Source of the DNA: Apostichopus japonicus | Lineage: Eukaryota; Echinodermata; Holothuroidea; Aspidochirotida; Stichopodidae | Assembly (NCBI RefSeq): GCF_037975245.1 | Contig: NC_092568.1 | Location: 34,690,501-34,754,500, forward strand | DNA length: 64,000 nucleotides | Reading direction: 5' to 3' | Part shown: positions 31,606 through 40,539 of the stretch, one piece after another | How positions within the stretch are numbered: the stretch's first letter is position 1 | Layout of the letters: each line of letters begins with the position of its first letter | The notes under the pieces: model-generated | Databases searched by the model: none | Told to the model about the DNA's origin: nothing | The model's input: the letters and a program-made list of their open reading frames with translations, nothing else | Program-made: the position numbers and the translations under genes

Positions 31606-32335
31606 TGTTATGATATAGTGATGCCATCTCTTTGATGTTACCGAAACACTCCATCGAGACACCTTACAGGCCTCTTATGTATTTATCTAGGTCATGGATT
31701 CAGTTTTCCCACGAGAAGTTTTTAACTATCTTATTGAATCTTGGTACAGGGCCTTTTCCCAAAATAGATTCCATTATGTCTGTGGAACATTCGAGAAGGT
31801 TCTCTCACGTGGTATGGAAGTTTCCATAGAAAGGGGATGGACTTCCAAACTCCCAACCAATCAGGGCAGATCAGTGCCAGTGCACTTATTTTTATATCGT
31901 TAAGTTAATACAGGATGGTCAGGTTATTGGCTGCCTACTGATTGTGCGCAGAGGATTTTTATGGAAGTAAGGTATAAAAGAAAAAGGAGGTCAGAAATTT
32001 ATCACTCCGTCAGCAAAGTTTATCACTTGGTCAGCAAATTTATCACTCCGCCGAAAGTTCATCACTCCTAATTGCTTAATTGACGGAGTCAAGTCAAGTC
32101 AAATCATTGTAATTTAGTTTTATTTGTAAAGAGAATCGACAGAGAAGAAATTATACCGAATCAATAATCAAATCCTATCTCGTCAACTTGTTTTTGTGTG
32201 AACTCATTGTTTTCGCCCGTTCGAGACATCTCCTGAAGAAGCATAAATACGGCATCAAGATATCCCAGTACCTTTCTATCGCGAGTCCCGATATAGTTTT
32301 ACTATCGGAGGAAGCGGGCTCGTCACAATATTACA
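31606..32335 (+). repeat. 3' LTR of the Ty3/Gypsy element
   Basis: The 730 bases appear identical to the 5' LTR by eye. It is followed by ATAC, the second copy of the target duplication. Confidence 0.95.
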
Positions 32336-32689
32336 ATACATCAATCGGATGATGATTTGATGGCGTTTCATTTTACGATCCTGGAGAGGTATTACTCTAA
32401 CACTTTGCGTTGAGTTGCCGGTGTAGCGCAGCGTGGGGACACGCCCTATACATTGTACGTTGCCCTAATTATCCGGACGGTATTTACTGTTACACTGCTC
32501 AACTAAGTAAAACATCTCCGGGTTTGACACCTTCTTAGGGAAATGGGGGGAATTCGGGGGTTTGGGGAAATTCGGTGCGACTCGAATCGTAGGCCCCTAT
32601 CGCCCCAGTTACAACTTGAGATTCGTTGAATAATTCGTGCCGGCTCATCCGGGGCTCATCGCATCATAGGACACAATAATGGTACAGAG

Positions 32690-32833
32690 GGTCGGCTTTG
32701 GTCATGAAGACTCGTGCATTTTATTGATTCGAACTGTATTGTAATTAATTTCATGTAACTGTCTTGAGCGCCTTTGAACAACTTTTGTTGATTTTGGCGC
32801 TATATAAATATTTTCTGATTGATTGATTGATTG
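32690..32833 (+). repeat. SINE/LINE 3' end with (GATT)n tail
   Basis: The stretch ends CTTGAGCGCCTTTGAACAAC, then TTGGCGCTATATAAAT, and a tail of four TGATTGAT repeats. This is the common 3' end of CR1/L2-related retroposons. It lies in the interior of the hAT element. No 5' part was recognised. Confidence 0.55.
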
Positions 32834-33113
32834 AACTGTATTTTCTAACTCCCTCACCTATTTTCTTCTCCCCCTCTCTCTTTGTTTTTTAGCTGAAAAG
32901 TGGTACGGTAAATACCGTACCTACCGTAGCGGGTGCGACGGGCCTGATGACAAATGTCAATAGGTAGATGAGAGCGCAATAAAATAGTCAATAATCGCGA
33001 ATAAGTAAAAAGTAGTGAAAAGCTGAAAAGGGCGCCAGCAGTCCATTTGAGTCCGTCAGGGTGAGGGGGCATCCGCCCCCTGACTGTATGGACGCTCCGA
33101 CACTGAGTAAGGG

Positions 33114-33500
33114 GATGTTTGAGAACTGGCTGAAATGAGGCAAGTCATTGTCCTAAGACGAAGTTGTGTTGCGCTTACCGGTACTCACACTCACGGCTTC
33201 CACTTTTCACGGGGCGTGAAGACGCGGTTGGAGTGACAATGTGGTCTATAGCCAGGGGACGGGCCGAGGTCCCCCAGCATTTACTAAAATTATTACACCT
33301 ATATAGTATACGTGTGCATCGGACAGATAGACAAGTATGCATTGAAAAATGGGCAGATGCACGTTTCGGAGCCTTGGTAAATATTGGGGGGGGGGGGCTT
33401 ATCATGCATTTGCCCCCTCAACTTTTTCATTGGGGGGTGAGCCCCCCCCAAGCCCCCCGGTTCCGCCGCCACAGATTTACCATCCAATATCTTTTAATCT
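33114..33500. other. Intergenic, G/C-run rich
   Basis: Runs of G near 33388 and of C near 33443 resemble the interiors of the local MITEs, but no inverted ends were found. No gene. Confidence 0.4.
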
Positions 33501-33697
33501 GTTTGCAAGATACTGCAAGGATTATCTGATTGCCTGATCGTACTAGTTCTTTTGTTCATTCAAATGATCCAGTTCAATGATTCCATTCAACAAGAACTGG
33601 TAAACCCTGGTATAGCGCAAAACCGTAATATTGAAAAGCTCTATAGGGACTGTCGCTTACTTTTTTTTCATATTCGCATATGGCAATGGCAAAGCAA

Positions 33698-33701
<4 letters not shown>
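33501..33701 (-). repeat. Partial SINE-like copy (duplicate of 33790-33970)
   Basis: ATGATCCAGTTCAATGATTCC, GCAAAACCGTAA and ATAGGGACTGTCGCTTACTT also occur, slightly changed and in the same order, at 33840-33940. The two copies are separated by the (TA)n tract. Confidence 0.7.

Positions 33702-33766
<65 letters not shown>
33702..33766. repeat. (TA)n microsatellite
   Basis: About 32 TA units between the two SINE-like copies. It probably grew from a SINE tail. Confidence 0.95.
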
Positions 33767-33769
<3 letters not shown>

Positions 33770-33789
33770 ATATAGCCTATATATATATG

Positions 33790-34087
33790 ACTAAAGGATT
33801 ATGTGATTGCATGAAGGCACTATTTCGTTTGTCCTTCACATGATCCAGCTCAATGATTCCATGCAATAAGAAGGGAAACGCCGGTGAAGCGTAAAACCGT
33901 AAACTTGAAAAGCACGATAGGGACTGTCGCTTACTTTTTTTTCATTCGCTTATGGCAATGGCAAAGCAATGGTAAAGTAATGAGTTGGAAAATCCAGAAC
34001 AGTGAAAACACTTCCAGCCTCTACCGGGATTCGAACCCGGGCCTCCCGCTTTATATGCGGACACACTAACCACTAGGCTATTGACGC
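33790..34087 (-). repeat. tRNA-derived SINE, minus strand
   Basis: The head at 34017-34087, read on the minus strand, has box A (TAGCCTAGTGGTTAGTG), a 5-bp anticodon stem and box B with a perfect T-stem (CCGGGTTCGAATCCCGG). The anticodon would be AUA, which is not used by normal animal tRNAs, and the acceptor stem pairs at only 5 of 7 positions, so it is not called a tRNA gene. A body of about 200 bases leads to the (TA)n tract. Confidence 0.7.
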
Positions 34088-34202
34088 TGATTGCATGTCC
34101 AGAGGTTCGAAACCGGTAAGGAAGGTCGTAATTCCACTGTAGGCGTTTGAATATATATATTTGAATATAAATATAAATATATATATATATATTTATATAT
34201 TT

Positions 34203-34370
34203 AATGTAACCCCGACATTAACCCCTCGTTTGGTTGACTCTTCCAACCAGGTTCTACCGTAGCTACCATGGTACGGCTTCAGTCTGTCTGAATGAACCAC
34301 CTTAGGTTTTGACTTTGCACTCTTCCGTTTACGATAGGTGACATCCCACCGTTGCCACCAATGTAGCACT
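34203..34370 (-). mobile_element. Internally deleted Ty3/Gypsy remnant
   Basis: Read on the minus strand, TGCTACA followed by TTGGTGGCAACGGTGGGAT looks like an LTR end with its primer site. This passes directly into TYRKRKSAKSKPKVVHSDRL and KPYHG, the conserved end of Gypsy integrase, and then TGTCGGGGTTACATT, a plausible LTR start. Almost the entire gag-pol region is missing. The LTR bodies were not verified. Confidence 0.6.
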
Positions 34371-35035
34371 TTCCTCTGTGAGTAGCGCCGGCCAGCCAAT
34401 TCAGGGTACTTGGCCTAATATGTAGTATTGCAATTGACCAGAGAAAGAAAAATGAACACAAAATAAATCCAGAGAGGCTATTGTATTTTAACACAGATAT
34501 ATTGAAAAAAAAAATTCTTACAGTTAGGTTGAGTTGTACTAGATGTGTTGTACAAACTTGAGGCTATACGTGGCACTGAAGCCTACCATCAAGAATGTTT
34601 CTTCCAACAGCAACCACAACAGCTGCCCTGTGCCTCTCATGGGGTAATGCATTTTATATAAATCCCTTAACAATACGTGGAAATACAACATGTATACAAA
34701 TGATGAACTTTACCTTACAACTTAGCTTAAGATATAATACACAAATGCTACAGTGCATTCCTACCATCCCCAAACAATTGTACTTATTTACAGAGATAAA
34801 TGTGATCACATGAGTATCCCTAGAAAATATCACATGTGTTACATCACAATCCCAGGATAAACCACATACCACATGCCGATCCATAGGAGCAGCCCCAAAA
34901 GCCATATTCTGCCATGCAACAATTACAACTGGTTTACTTAATGTCAGGAGAGATAACCCCATATAAATCCAAAGGGGTTTAAACTACCACAATGGTCCAC
35001 ACCGTTCACACAGAACTCCCAATGCTCCACAACTT

Positions 35036-35085
<50 letters not shown>

Positions 35086-35089
35086 CATA

Positions 35090-35157
<68 letters not shown>

Positions 35158-35520
35158 ATATAGAATTCGATATTCCATCAGGAATAAATACAATATGCCG
35201 CATAAATACACAGTAATTAACAATATCAGAATATTACTCTCATGATACTAATAAAGTGGTAATTTATGTGACATTGATTATTAATATGATGATGCCATAA
35301 AGCAGAGAGTTGCAGTTCATATAAACATTACACTTAATTACACTACATCTTTGTAAACACTATAAAGGCAAAATAATTTTTCATATGGGGGAAGGGTGGG
35401 TGGGAATGGGCTTTGTAATAATTCCAGTTCATGTATTTTGTGCTTTAATATATTTTATTCAGATGATATTAAAAACTCATCATTTTATCTAACTACTTAG
35501 ATTAACGTAATTGAGCCATT
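34371..35520. other. Intergenic with (AT)n tract
   Basis: No gene recognised. A long AT microsatellite with TACATA interruptions occupies about 35039-35153. Open frames across it are artefacts. Confidence 0.6.
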
Positions 35521-35979
35521 CTTCTTTTCAGTTTTTATTCTTAAACATTGTATTACATTTGTACAGATATTATAAATCGGAAGTTTACTTTTTAAGTCTT
35601 TTGATTTAAAAAGTGATGAGGAGGTACCTCATCACTATTAATAATCCTATTAATCCTCATGACTCAGATAGATAATCTCCTCGTGGTATTCAGTTTTCTT
35701 CTTAAACCTATATATTATATTTGCACAGATTTTTTAAGTCTTTTGACTAAATACAAATGAATTAGCATATTTTTTTAATGTCAGGTATATCTACTTCGAT
35801 GTTCTGATTATGATTAAATCTAAGCACTGGATCATTACAGCAGGGATGAGGAGGTACCTCATCACTATTAATGATCCTCTCTTGATCCTCTTGACTCAGA
35901 TGAATAATCCCTCCGTGTTATTCAGTTTTTCTTCTTAAACGTATATATAACATTTGTACAGATATTATAAATCGAAAGT
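35521..35979 (-). pseudogene. Two decayed tandem copies of the 3' end of the POMGNT2-like gene
   Basis: The segment encoding HLSQEDRERIINSDEVPPHL and its 3' flank is present in the intact gene (about 35980-36170) and again, degenerate, at about 35740-35935 and 35520-35735. Copy 2 still reads HLSQEDQERIINSDEVPPH, then CCNDPVLRF and EVDIPDI before a stop. Copy 3 has an early stop. The landmarks GGAGGTACCTCATCACTATT and TTTTTAAGTCTTTTGA recur in all. This is a local tandem duplication of roughly 200 bp. Confidence 0.85.
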
Positions 35980-37386
35980 TTATTTTTTAAGTCTTTTGAA
36001 TAAATGCGAATGATTTAGTATATTTACAATGTCAGGTATATCTACTTCGGTGTCCTGATTAAGTCTAAATCTAAACTCTGGATCATAACAGCAGAGATGA
36101 GGAGGTACCTCATCACTATTAATAATCCTCTCTCGATCCTCTTGACTCAGATGGGTAATCCCCCCCTTGTATTCATCATTTTTGGGGAAAGTTACAGTTC
36201 TAGACCTGTTCATATTTCTCCACGATAAATACTCGAGATCTCTACCCGACAATACACTCAACGTGTTATAAGGTGTGTATGCCTCTGGTCTTAGAGCAAA
36301 TGGGAATAATTCTAAAATCAATGATGATGTGGGTAGAAACATACTCAGGATCATGAGGGCACCATGGACGCCTATCATAAATTTAGCACAGCTGATCAAT
36401 TTGATTAGATCCTTTACTGAGTTATCTTCTAAACTGATTAGGACCACATCCAACTTAAAAGTCTTGGAGATCACTTCGACTAATTCATCTTCATTCAAAA
36501 CTCTTCGACTTCTTTTCCGGCTTATTAAAACGCCATATTTGTCTTCTTCGAGATTGCATTTCTCTTGAATATTCAAACGTTTCTTCATGTAATTTGTAAA
36601 GTTGTCAATATGAACTGAAGTTAAATTTGAGTCAGGAATAGGGCCTTCTGGTTCGTCTCCAATGCCATACTGGTACCAGATTGTATCCCTTGATAAACCT
36701 ACCATTGCGTCTTCGAAACAAGTCAGAGAATTGGACGGTTCCAGGAGAAATTCATAATCCGATATAACCTGGTTTTTGGAGAGCAATTGATATAGTTGAT
36801 TTTCTTTAGTGATACCCTGATCTGGTACTGCTTCCATCAAGATCAGGGTCCTAGTCGGATCTGTCTGCATACCATCCAGACGGGTCATGGTCTCGAAAGA
36901 AGGTAACAAGTCATCGTGGATCACGTGCATGAGGTTGGACCTCACAAACGGAGAAAAGAAAAGGTATTTTCCTCGATAATAGTTCTTGAACAGATGATGT
37001 TCGGATCTAAAGATCCCTGATGGACTATTATAATATCTAAATTCATATTGGTTGTTCAGTACCGTGGAAATTAGTAAAATGTTATTGTCTGGCGTTATCA
37101 AAATAGGGTCAAGTGGAGACGACAAATCCTCTCGAAGCAACAGATATTTCCTAAAATAATGGGAAAAACACAAATTCCGAAAACTACAAACTCTATTCTT
37201 AGTGGACGAATTCGCGTTAGTGCACCAATTTACACTACCAAACGGTACATCCGGGACATTTCGCTCTACAGGCGATGTCATTGCAGAAATCGGTGTTTTC
37301 CAATACCATCGTGAGTCCAACGTGCATTGGTAGATGAAAGAAATAATTAACAAGGATGCAGCGGATAGAATTACAACTTTAGACAT
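35980..37386 (-). CDS. POMGNT2-like GT61 glycosyltransferase (468 aa)
   Basis: This is a type II membrane protein of the GT61 family, closest to POMGNT2 (GTDC2/AGO61), the ER enzyme that adds beta-1,4-GlcNAc to O-mannose on alpha-dystroglycan. Residues 4-20 form a signal anchor. Family motifs: CSFRNLCF (67-74), SNLMHVIHDDLLPSFE (150-165), WYQYGIGDEPEGP (237-249), IGVHGALMILSMFLP (338-352), LELFPFALRPEAYTPYNTLS (358-377), GGITHLSQ and EVPPHLCCYDPEFRFRLNQD (426-445). It is intronless like the human coding region. The protein ends just after EVDIPDIV; human POMGNT2 (580 aa) continues into a fibronectin III domain that is absent here. It is therefore a shortened paralog or a lineage variant. Possible N-glycosylation sites are at N254, N263 and N393. 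The reading frame is intact. Substrate by inference only. Confidence 0.9.
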   Translation of the reverse strand: MSKVVILSAASLLIISFIYQCTLDSRWYWKTPISAMTSPVERNVPDVPFGSVNWCTNANSSTKNRVCSFRNLCFSHYFRKYLLLREDLSSPLDPILITPDNNILLISTVLNNQYEFRYYNSPSGIFRSEHHLFKNYYRGKYLFFSPFVRSNLMHVIHDDLLPSFETMTRLDGMQTDPTRTLILMEAVPDQGITKENQLYQLLSKNQVISDYEFLLEPSNSLTCFEDAMVGLSRDTIWYQYGIGDEPEGPIPDSNLTSVHIDNFTNYMKKRLNIQEKCNLEEDKYGVLISRKRSRRVLNEDELVEVISKTFKLDVVLISLEDNSVKDLIKLISCAKFMIGVHGALMILSMFLPTSSLILELFPFALRPEAYTPYNTLSVLSGRDLEYLSWRNMNRSRTVTFPKNDEYKGGITHLSQEDRERIINSDEVPPHLCCYDPEFRFRLNQDTEVDIPDIVNILNHSHLFKRLKK

Positions 37387-39099
37387 TTTCGATATCGCCT
37401 CCCTTAGATGAGTAAGTGTATCTTACACTATCTACATGTATAGATATAACTTGTCTTCTAGCTCCCCGATATGAGAGCAATTACACACGAATAGACCAAA
37501 TGATTTTATTTGATAGACTCACTGACGGACACAGTCGAAGAAGTGATTACTGACGCAGTTAGTTACCTTGTATCATCTAGTTAATTATTTAATGGTATAG
37601 TGATCCTCCGTTTACTATAATAGGCAGCCATTTCCAGTTCAATGATGAAGAAATAACACCATTGTCACTGCAGATTATACTTGCTTTTTGGTCAGTTGGA
37701 ATTTCCACCGTCGCATTTTTTTATTGTAAAAGAAATAAATATTGACCCATATAAAAATGCATTTAATCCAAGAGTTCAACTGATGCTTGGATGAGCTTAT
37801 ATAGATGAAAACACGGTGTTGTTATTTCCATCGTTTTAACGACGTTTATGTACTATACGACTTTGTGCGCATTTATACTAAAATATAAGCCATTTGTATA
37901 GGAAAAGTTTGGGGAGAGGAGGGGAAGAGGCACGTGTTTCAATGCTCCCATATACTATCGTACTGTTTGTTTTAACTATAAGTATTTACAAATGCATAAT
38001 AATACGTGTGGGTTGGTATATGTAGGAATCTCATATCTCGGTGACCCAATGGAAATATGATTTTATACCAGTACCAAACGATGCAGAAAGTTTGAAAAGT
38101 GAAAGTTTCAAACATATCCAAGAACGAGTTCTATGCTCTGTATGGCTTCTTCATTAGAAGCAAATCACGTGTTAAAAACAAGTAGCCTATCCAGTGTTGT
38201 AATTATCTATCGTACCTATTTTCCTTTGCCATTTTTTTTTGGCCGTGCCCGTTCAGTCCCCGAAAATTCCTGTGGGAGGGGCACTTTTCCCGAGGCTGCT
38301 CCCCTCCGAGTACGGCACTGCCCCCACCCCCCTCAATCAAGTGACCGCTGTTGTCCCTGCATTGATTCACTGTGTCGCTTTATCACCATTTTTTTTTTAT
38401 TGCCGATTCTTATGTTCACACTATGCTGTGTTAGAGAAGCAGGGTGTCGGGTATTTTCCTTGTTGCTTTGTCTACACAAAAGCATTTTACGCAATTGTAC
38501 CATCAATTCGGAGATATTTGTTCTGAACACTGGAAAGATATATCATACACATATACCGCAACGTAATGCAAGTTTTCAACACTGTTACTCACATACATAC
38601 GTGAATAACACAAGCTCTGGATTCATAAGTATTTTTTATCGAGATAAAGTGGAAGATGCCAATCTGATGACCTTTTAGTCAAGAACTTTCACTGGCTTGG
38701 CGTACCAACTTCCTCGACCAAATTAATTAAATATATCGTGCAGCCGAAACATTCATGACTTAATTTAATAGGTTATAAAATAATGCTGAAAGAATTCAAA
38801 ATTCTATTAATATTTAAATAAGTACAGTGCATCATGAATTTGTAGATGGAAGTGGAATTACAGTTATTATAATATCGTTTCAGCTATTTTTGAATTCTTA
38901 ACGATAAGCCATTTTGTCATTTTAGTACATCTTTTTCATTAAAGAGGGGGTGAAATGGAAAGATTTATATAAATCATTGTTTTCTATGCACTCGTAGCTT
39001 TCCCAATGATACCCAAGTTGTGTCAAACGCATCCTTGAGGAATAAACGAACAAAAATTCGAGGGTAATAAAACTTTTTTTTAAATTGTTGTATATATAT
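37387..39099. other. Upstream of the POMGNT2-like gene, no other gene
   Basis: No coding exon recognised. A segment at about 38240-38340 with GGGAGGGGCACTTTTCCC and CCCCCACCCCCC resembles the G/C-rich interior of local MITEs. A short TATATATATATATA run is near 39090. Confidence 0.45.
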
Positions 39100-39109
39100 A
39101 TATACGATA

Positions 39110-39262
39110 ATGCGGCGTGACGTCAGTCGCGGAACTTAGCTCACTTCCGGGACGCTATGTTCACATTCTTTAGAACACACAACATTACACTGATGCAGTG
39201 CTCAGAAGTAATTGAGATTTGGAGTTTTGTTTTAACGTAAATTGATCTCGTAACTGTTAAAT
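39110..39262 (+). promoter_or_regulatory. Promoter-like patch (CRE and ETS boxes)
   Basis: GTGACGTCAG (39117-39126) and CACTTCCGGGA (about 39142-39152) are strong matches to CRE and ETS boxes typical of housekeeping promoters. They lie 110-150 bases upstream of the ATG of the THAP fragment. Confidence 0.45.
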
Positions 39263-39413
39263 ATGCCAAGCAAATGTATGGTTGCGAGGTTGCTCCACCA
39301 CAAGTAAAGACGTATTTCACCTGCACGCTTTTCCAAAAGATTACAGAAATCGAAGAATTTGGAGACGACTCGTTCAAAACACTACACATACACAACGTTA
39401 CGAGTGCCTGTGG
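39263..39413 (+). pseudogene. THAP zinc-finger domain fragment with frameshift
   Basis: ATG 39263 opens MPSKCMVA. One base out of frame the sequence continues GCSTTSKDVFHLHAFPKDYR, NRRIWRRLVQNTTHTQRYEC. This is the C2CH THAP DNA-binding domain (CMV-x-GC, HLHAFPKD, RRIWRRLV) of host THAP proteins and P-element-like transposases. A single extra base between 39281 and 39287 breaks the frame. The later conserved half of the domain (the SxHF part) was not found directly downstream. It is a pseudogene, a sequencing error, or the first exon of a decayed gene. Confidence 0.75.
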
Positions 39414-40170
39414 GCCTATACTGTTGCCAAATTACTTGTTATGACCATACCCTAGGCCTCCTTGATGCAGTAAATTACGATTTTTTTGGTATTGGTTACC
39501 TAATATTTTGCACAAAACTTAAAGCCAGTTGGTTTTAGAACAATTAATACTAGATCTGCAATTTTTCTTTTGTGGTAAAACTGGCGTTGATTTTTATGAT
39601 TTTACGTAACAGTTGGATGACACAATTACAAGGGATAGCTTGTTGTACAACGTCTATTAGTTGCAACGTCTATTAGCTAGGAAGACCCCATGCATACTAG
39701 TACTAAAGGGTTGCACTTGCACTGTACAGAATTTCACATTTTCCTTGCACTGTAAGTAACAAAATTCTAGAAGCTTCGCTATGAAGTTAAGTAGCAGGAT
39801 CATCGACATTCGAGATGATTTATATCATATTATGGTCTTAATAACGGTATTTTTTTATGCTCAACCGACTAGTTTCTGCGGGGACTTTGATCGGCCGCGA
39901 CGCGTCTCGGCCATAGGGATCGTTTTACAACTCTTCTGCAAGGGACTCAATTGATAGGACAAAACACCGATATCTTCATCACCCTCGAAAACTATTTCCC
40001 CCTCTTCTTCCTCAAGAAAATAATTTTCGTCGAAGCTTACGAATGTTCTGAGAGGTGAAGGCCCATATCCTCGGAATCGTAAGATTCGGGAGAAAACTTT
40101 CAGTTAATGAGGAGAGTGTTGTAGTTACCTGTACGTAGTAAACTGTATGTCGCCTTAACAGTAAAAATCG
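39414..40170. other. Intergenic, no gene
   Basis: No exon or known repeat recognised in this AT-rich stretch. One short GC-rich patch lies near 39890-39915. Confidence 0.4.
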
Positions 40171-40400
40171 GGGGGCCGGTGTAGCAGTACAAACTGTCGC
40201 AAATATTCCATATTCAGTATAAACTGTCCCAGTCCCACTGGGACAGTTTATACTGAATTTACCAGTACATTTAGTCTCCCGGACCTTTTGTACAAGGCCA
40301 GTTGGTACAGACTGTCTCCCAGGACAGTTTATGTTATGATGAAACGAGGGGGGACATTATTTGTTGGTCGCATATTTGGTTGTAAATTGTGTCCCCCTGA
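40171..40400. repeat. Palindrome-rich element with CCGGTGT end
   Basis: It begins GGGGCCGGTGTAGCAGTAC and contains a perfect 21-bp inverted repeat with a 3-base loop (40213-40233 and 40237-40257, arm TTCAGTATAAACTGTCCCAG plus T). More ACTGTC/GACAGT pairs follow to about 40335. A relative with the same style of parts is at 46290-46465. Confidence 0.75.
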
Positions 40401-40539
40401 ACACTACGTCCGCATTAGCATGTACGTTCGAGTAGCAAAAATTTAATTAGTAATGGACTCTGGCAGTATCCGTATTATTAGCAAACTGTCGTATTTCGGC
40501 TTCCGTATATTTAGCAGTAAACTCGTGCGACAACTAAAA

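Larger units (their letters stand above)
23103..32335 (+). mobile_element. Complete Ty3/Gypsy LTR retrotransposon
   Basis: A 9,233-bp element has 730-bp direct LTRs that appear identical by eye, TG...CA ends and a 4-bp target duplication ATAC (23099-23102 and 32336-32339). Inside are a leader, gag, pol in the order protease, reverse transcriptase, RNase H, then integrase, an extra ORF, a 1.2-kb 3' non-coding part and a polypurine tract. This order defines Ty3/Gypsy (Metaviridae). LTR identity indicates very recent insertion. Gag, protease-RT-RNase H and integrase-ORF4 are in three successive frames. The lineage within Gypsy was not assigned. Confidence 0.95.
18726..32946 (-). mobile_element. 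Autonomous-type hAT transposon (about 5 kb before later insertions)
   Basis: The termini are CAGGCCCGTCGG at 18726 and, read in reverse complement, CAGGCCCGTCGC at 32946. Both ends then share AGTGGTACGGTA. The 8-base sequence ATGACAAA is duplicated exactly at 18718-18725 and 32947-32954 and occurs once, in the form GTAACAAA, at the matching point of the uninterrupted MITE at 60569-60955. The element carries the transposase at 19799-21343. It has itself been split by a Ty3/Gypsy retrotransposon (23103-32335) and a MITE (22068-22409). Without these it is about 4.6-5.0 kb, a normal size for hAT. Confidence 0.88.
18470..33113. mobile_element. Outer hAT-type MITE with TSD, split by a nested autonomous element
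   Basis: A MITE starts CAGTGGCGGAGC at 18478 and ends GCTCCGACACTG at 33105, with the exact 8-base duplication AGTAAGGG outside both ends (18470-18477 and 33106-33113). Only 18478-18725 and 32955-33105, about 400 bp together, belong to it. That agrees with the intact relative at 60569-60955 (387 bp), which has the same order of blocks (TAGGGGTATTGGTC, CTATCTAAGCGGAGCGCCAC, ATCGCGAATAAGTAAAAAG, GCCAGCAGTCCATTTGAGTC). All other sequence between the two parts came in by later insertion. Confidence 0.9.

Noticed and set aside
33552-33767. Frame ending in an Ile-Tyr repeat
   Set aside because: It runs through the (TA)n microsatellite, as do the frames at 34992-35223.
34017-34087. tRNA gene on the minus strand
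   Set aside because: Good T-arm and box B, but the anticodon would be AUA, two of seven acceptor pairs fail and a repeat body follows; it is called a SINE head.
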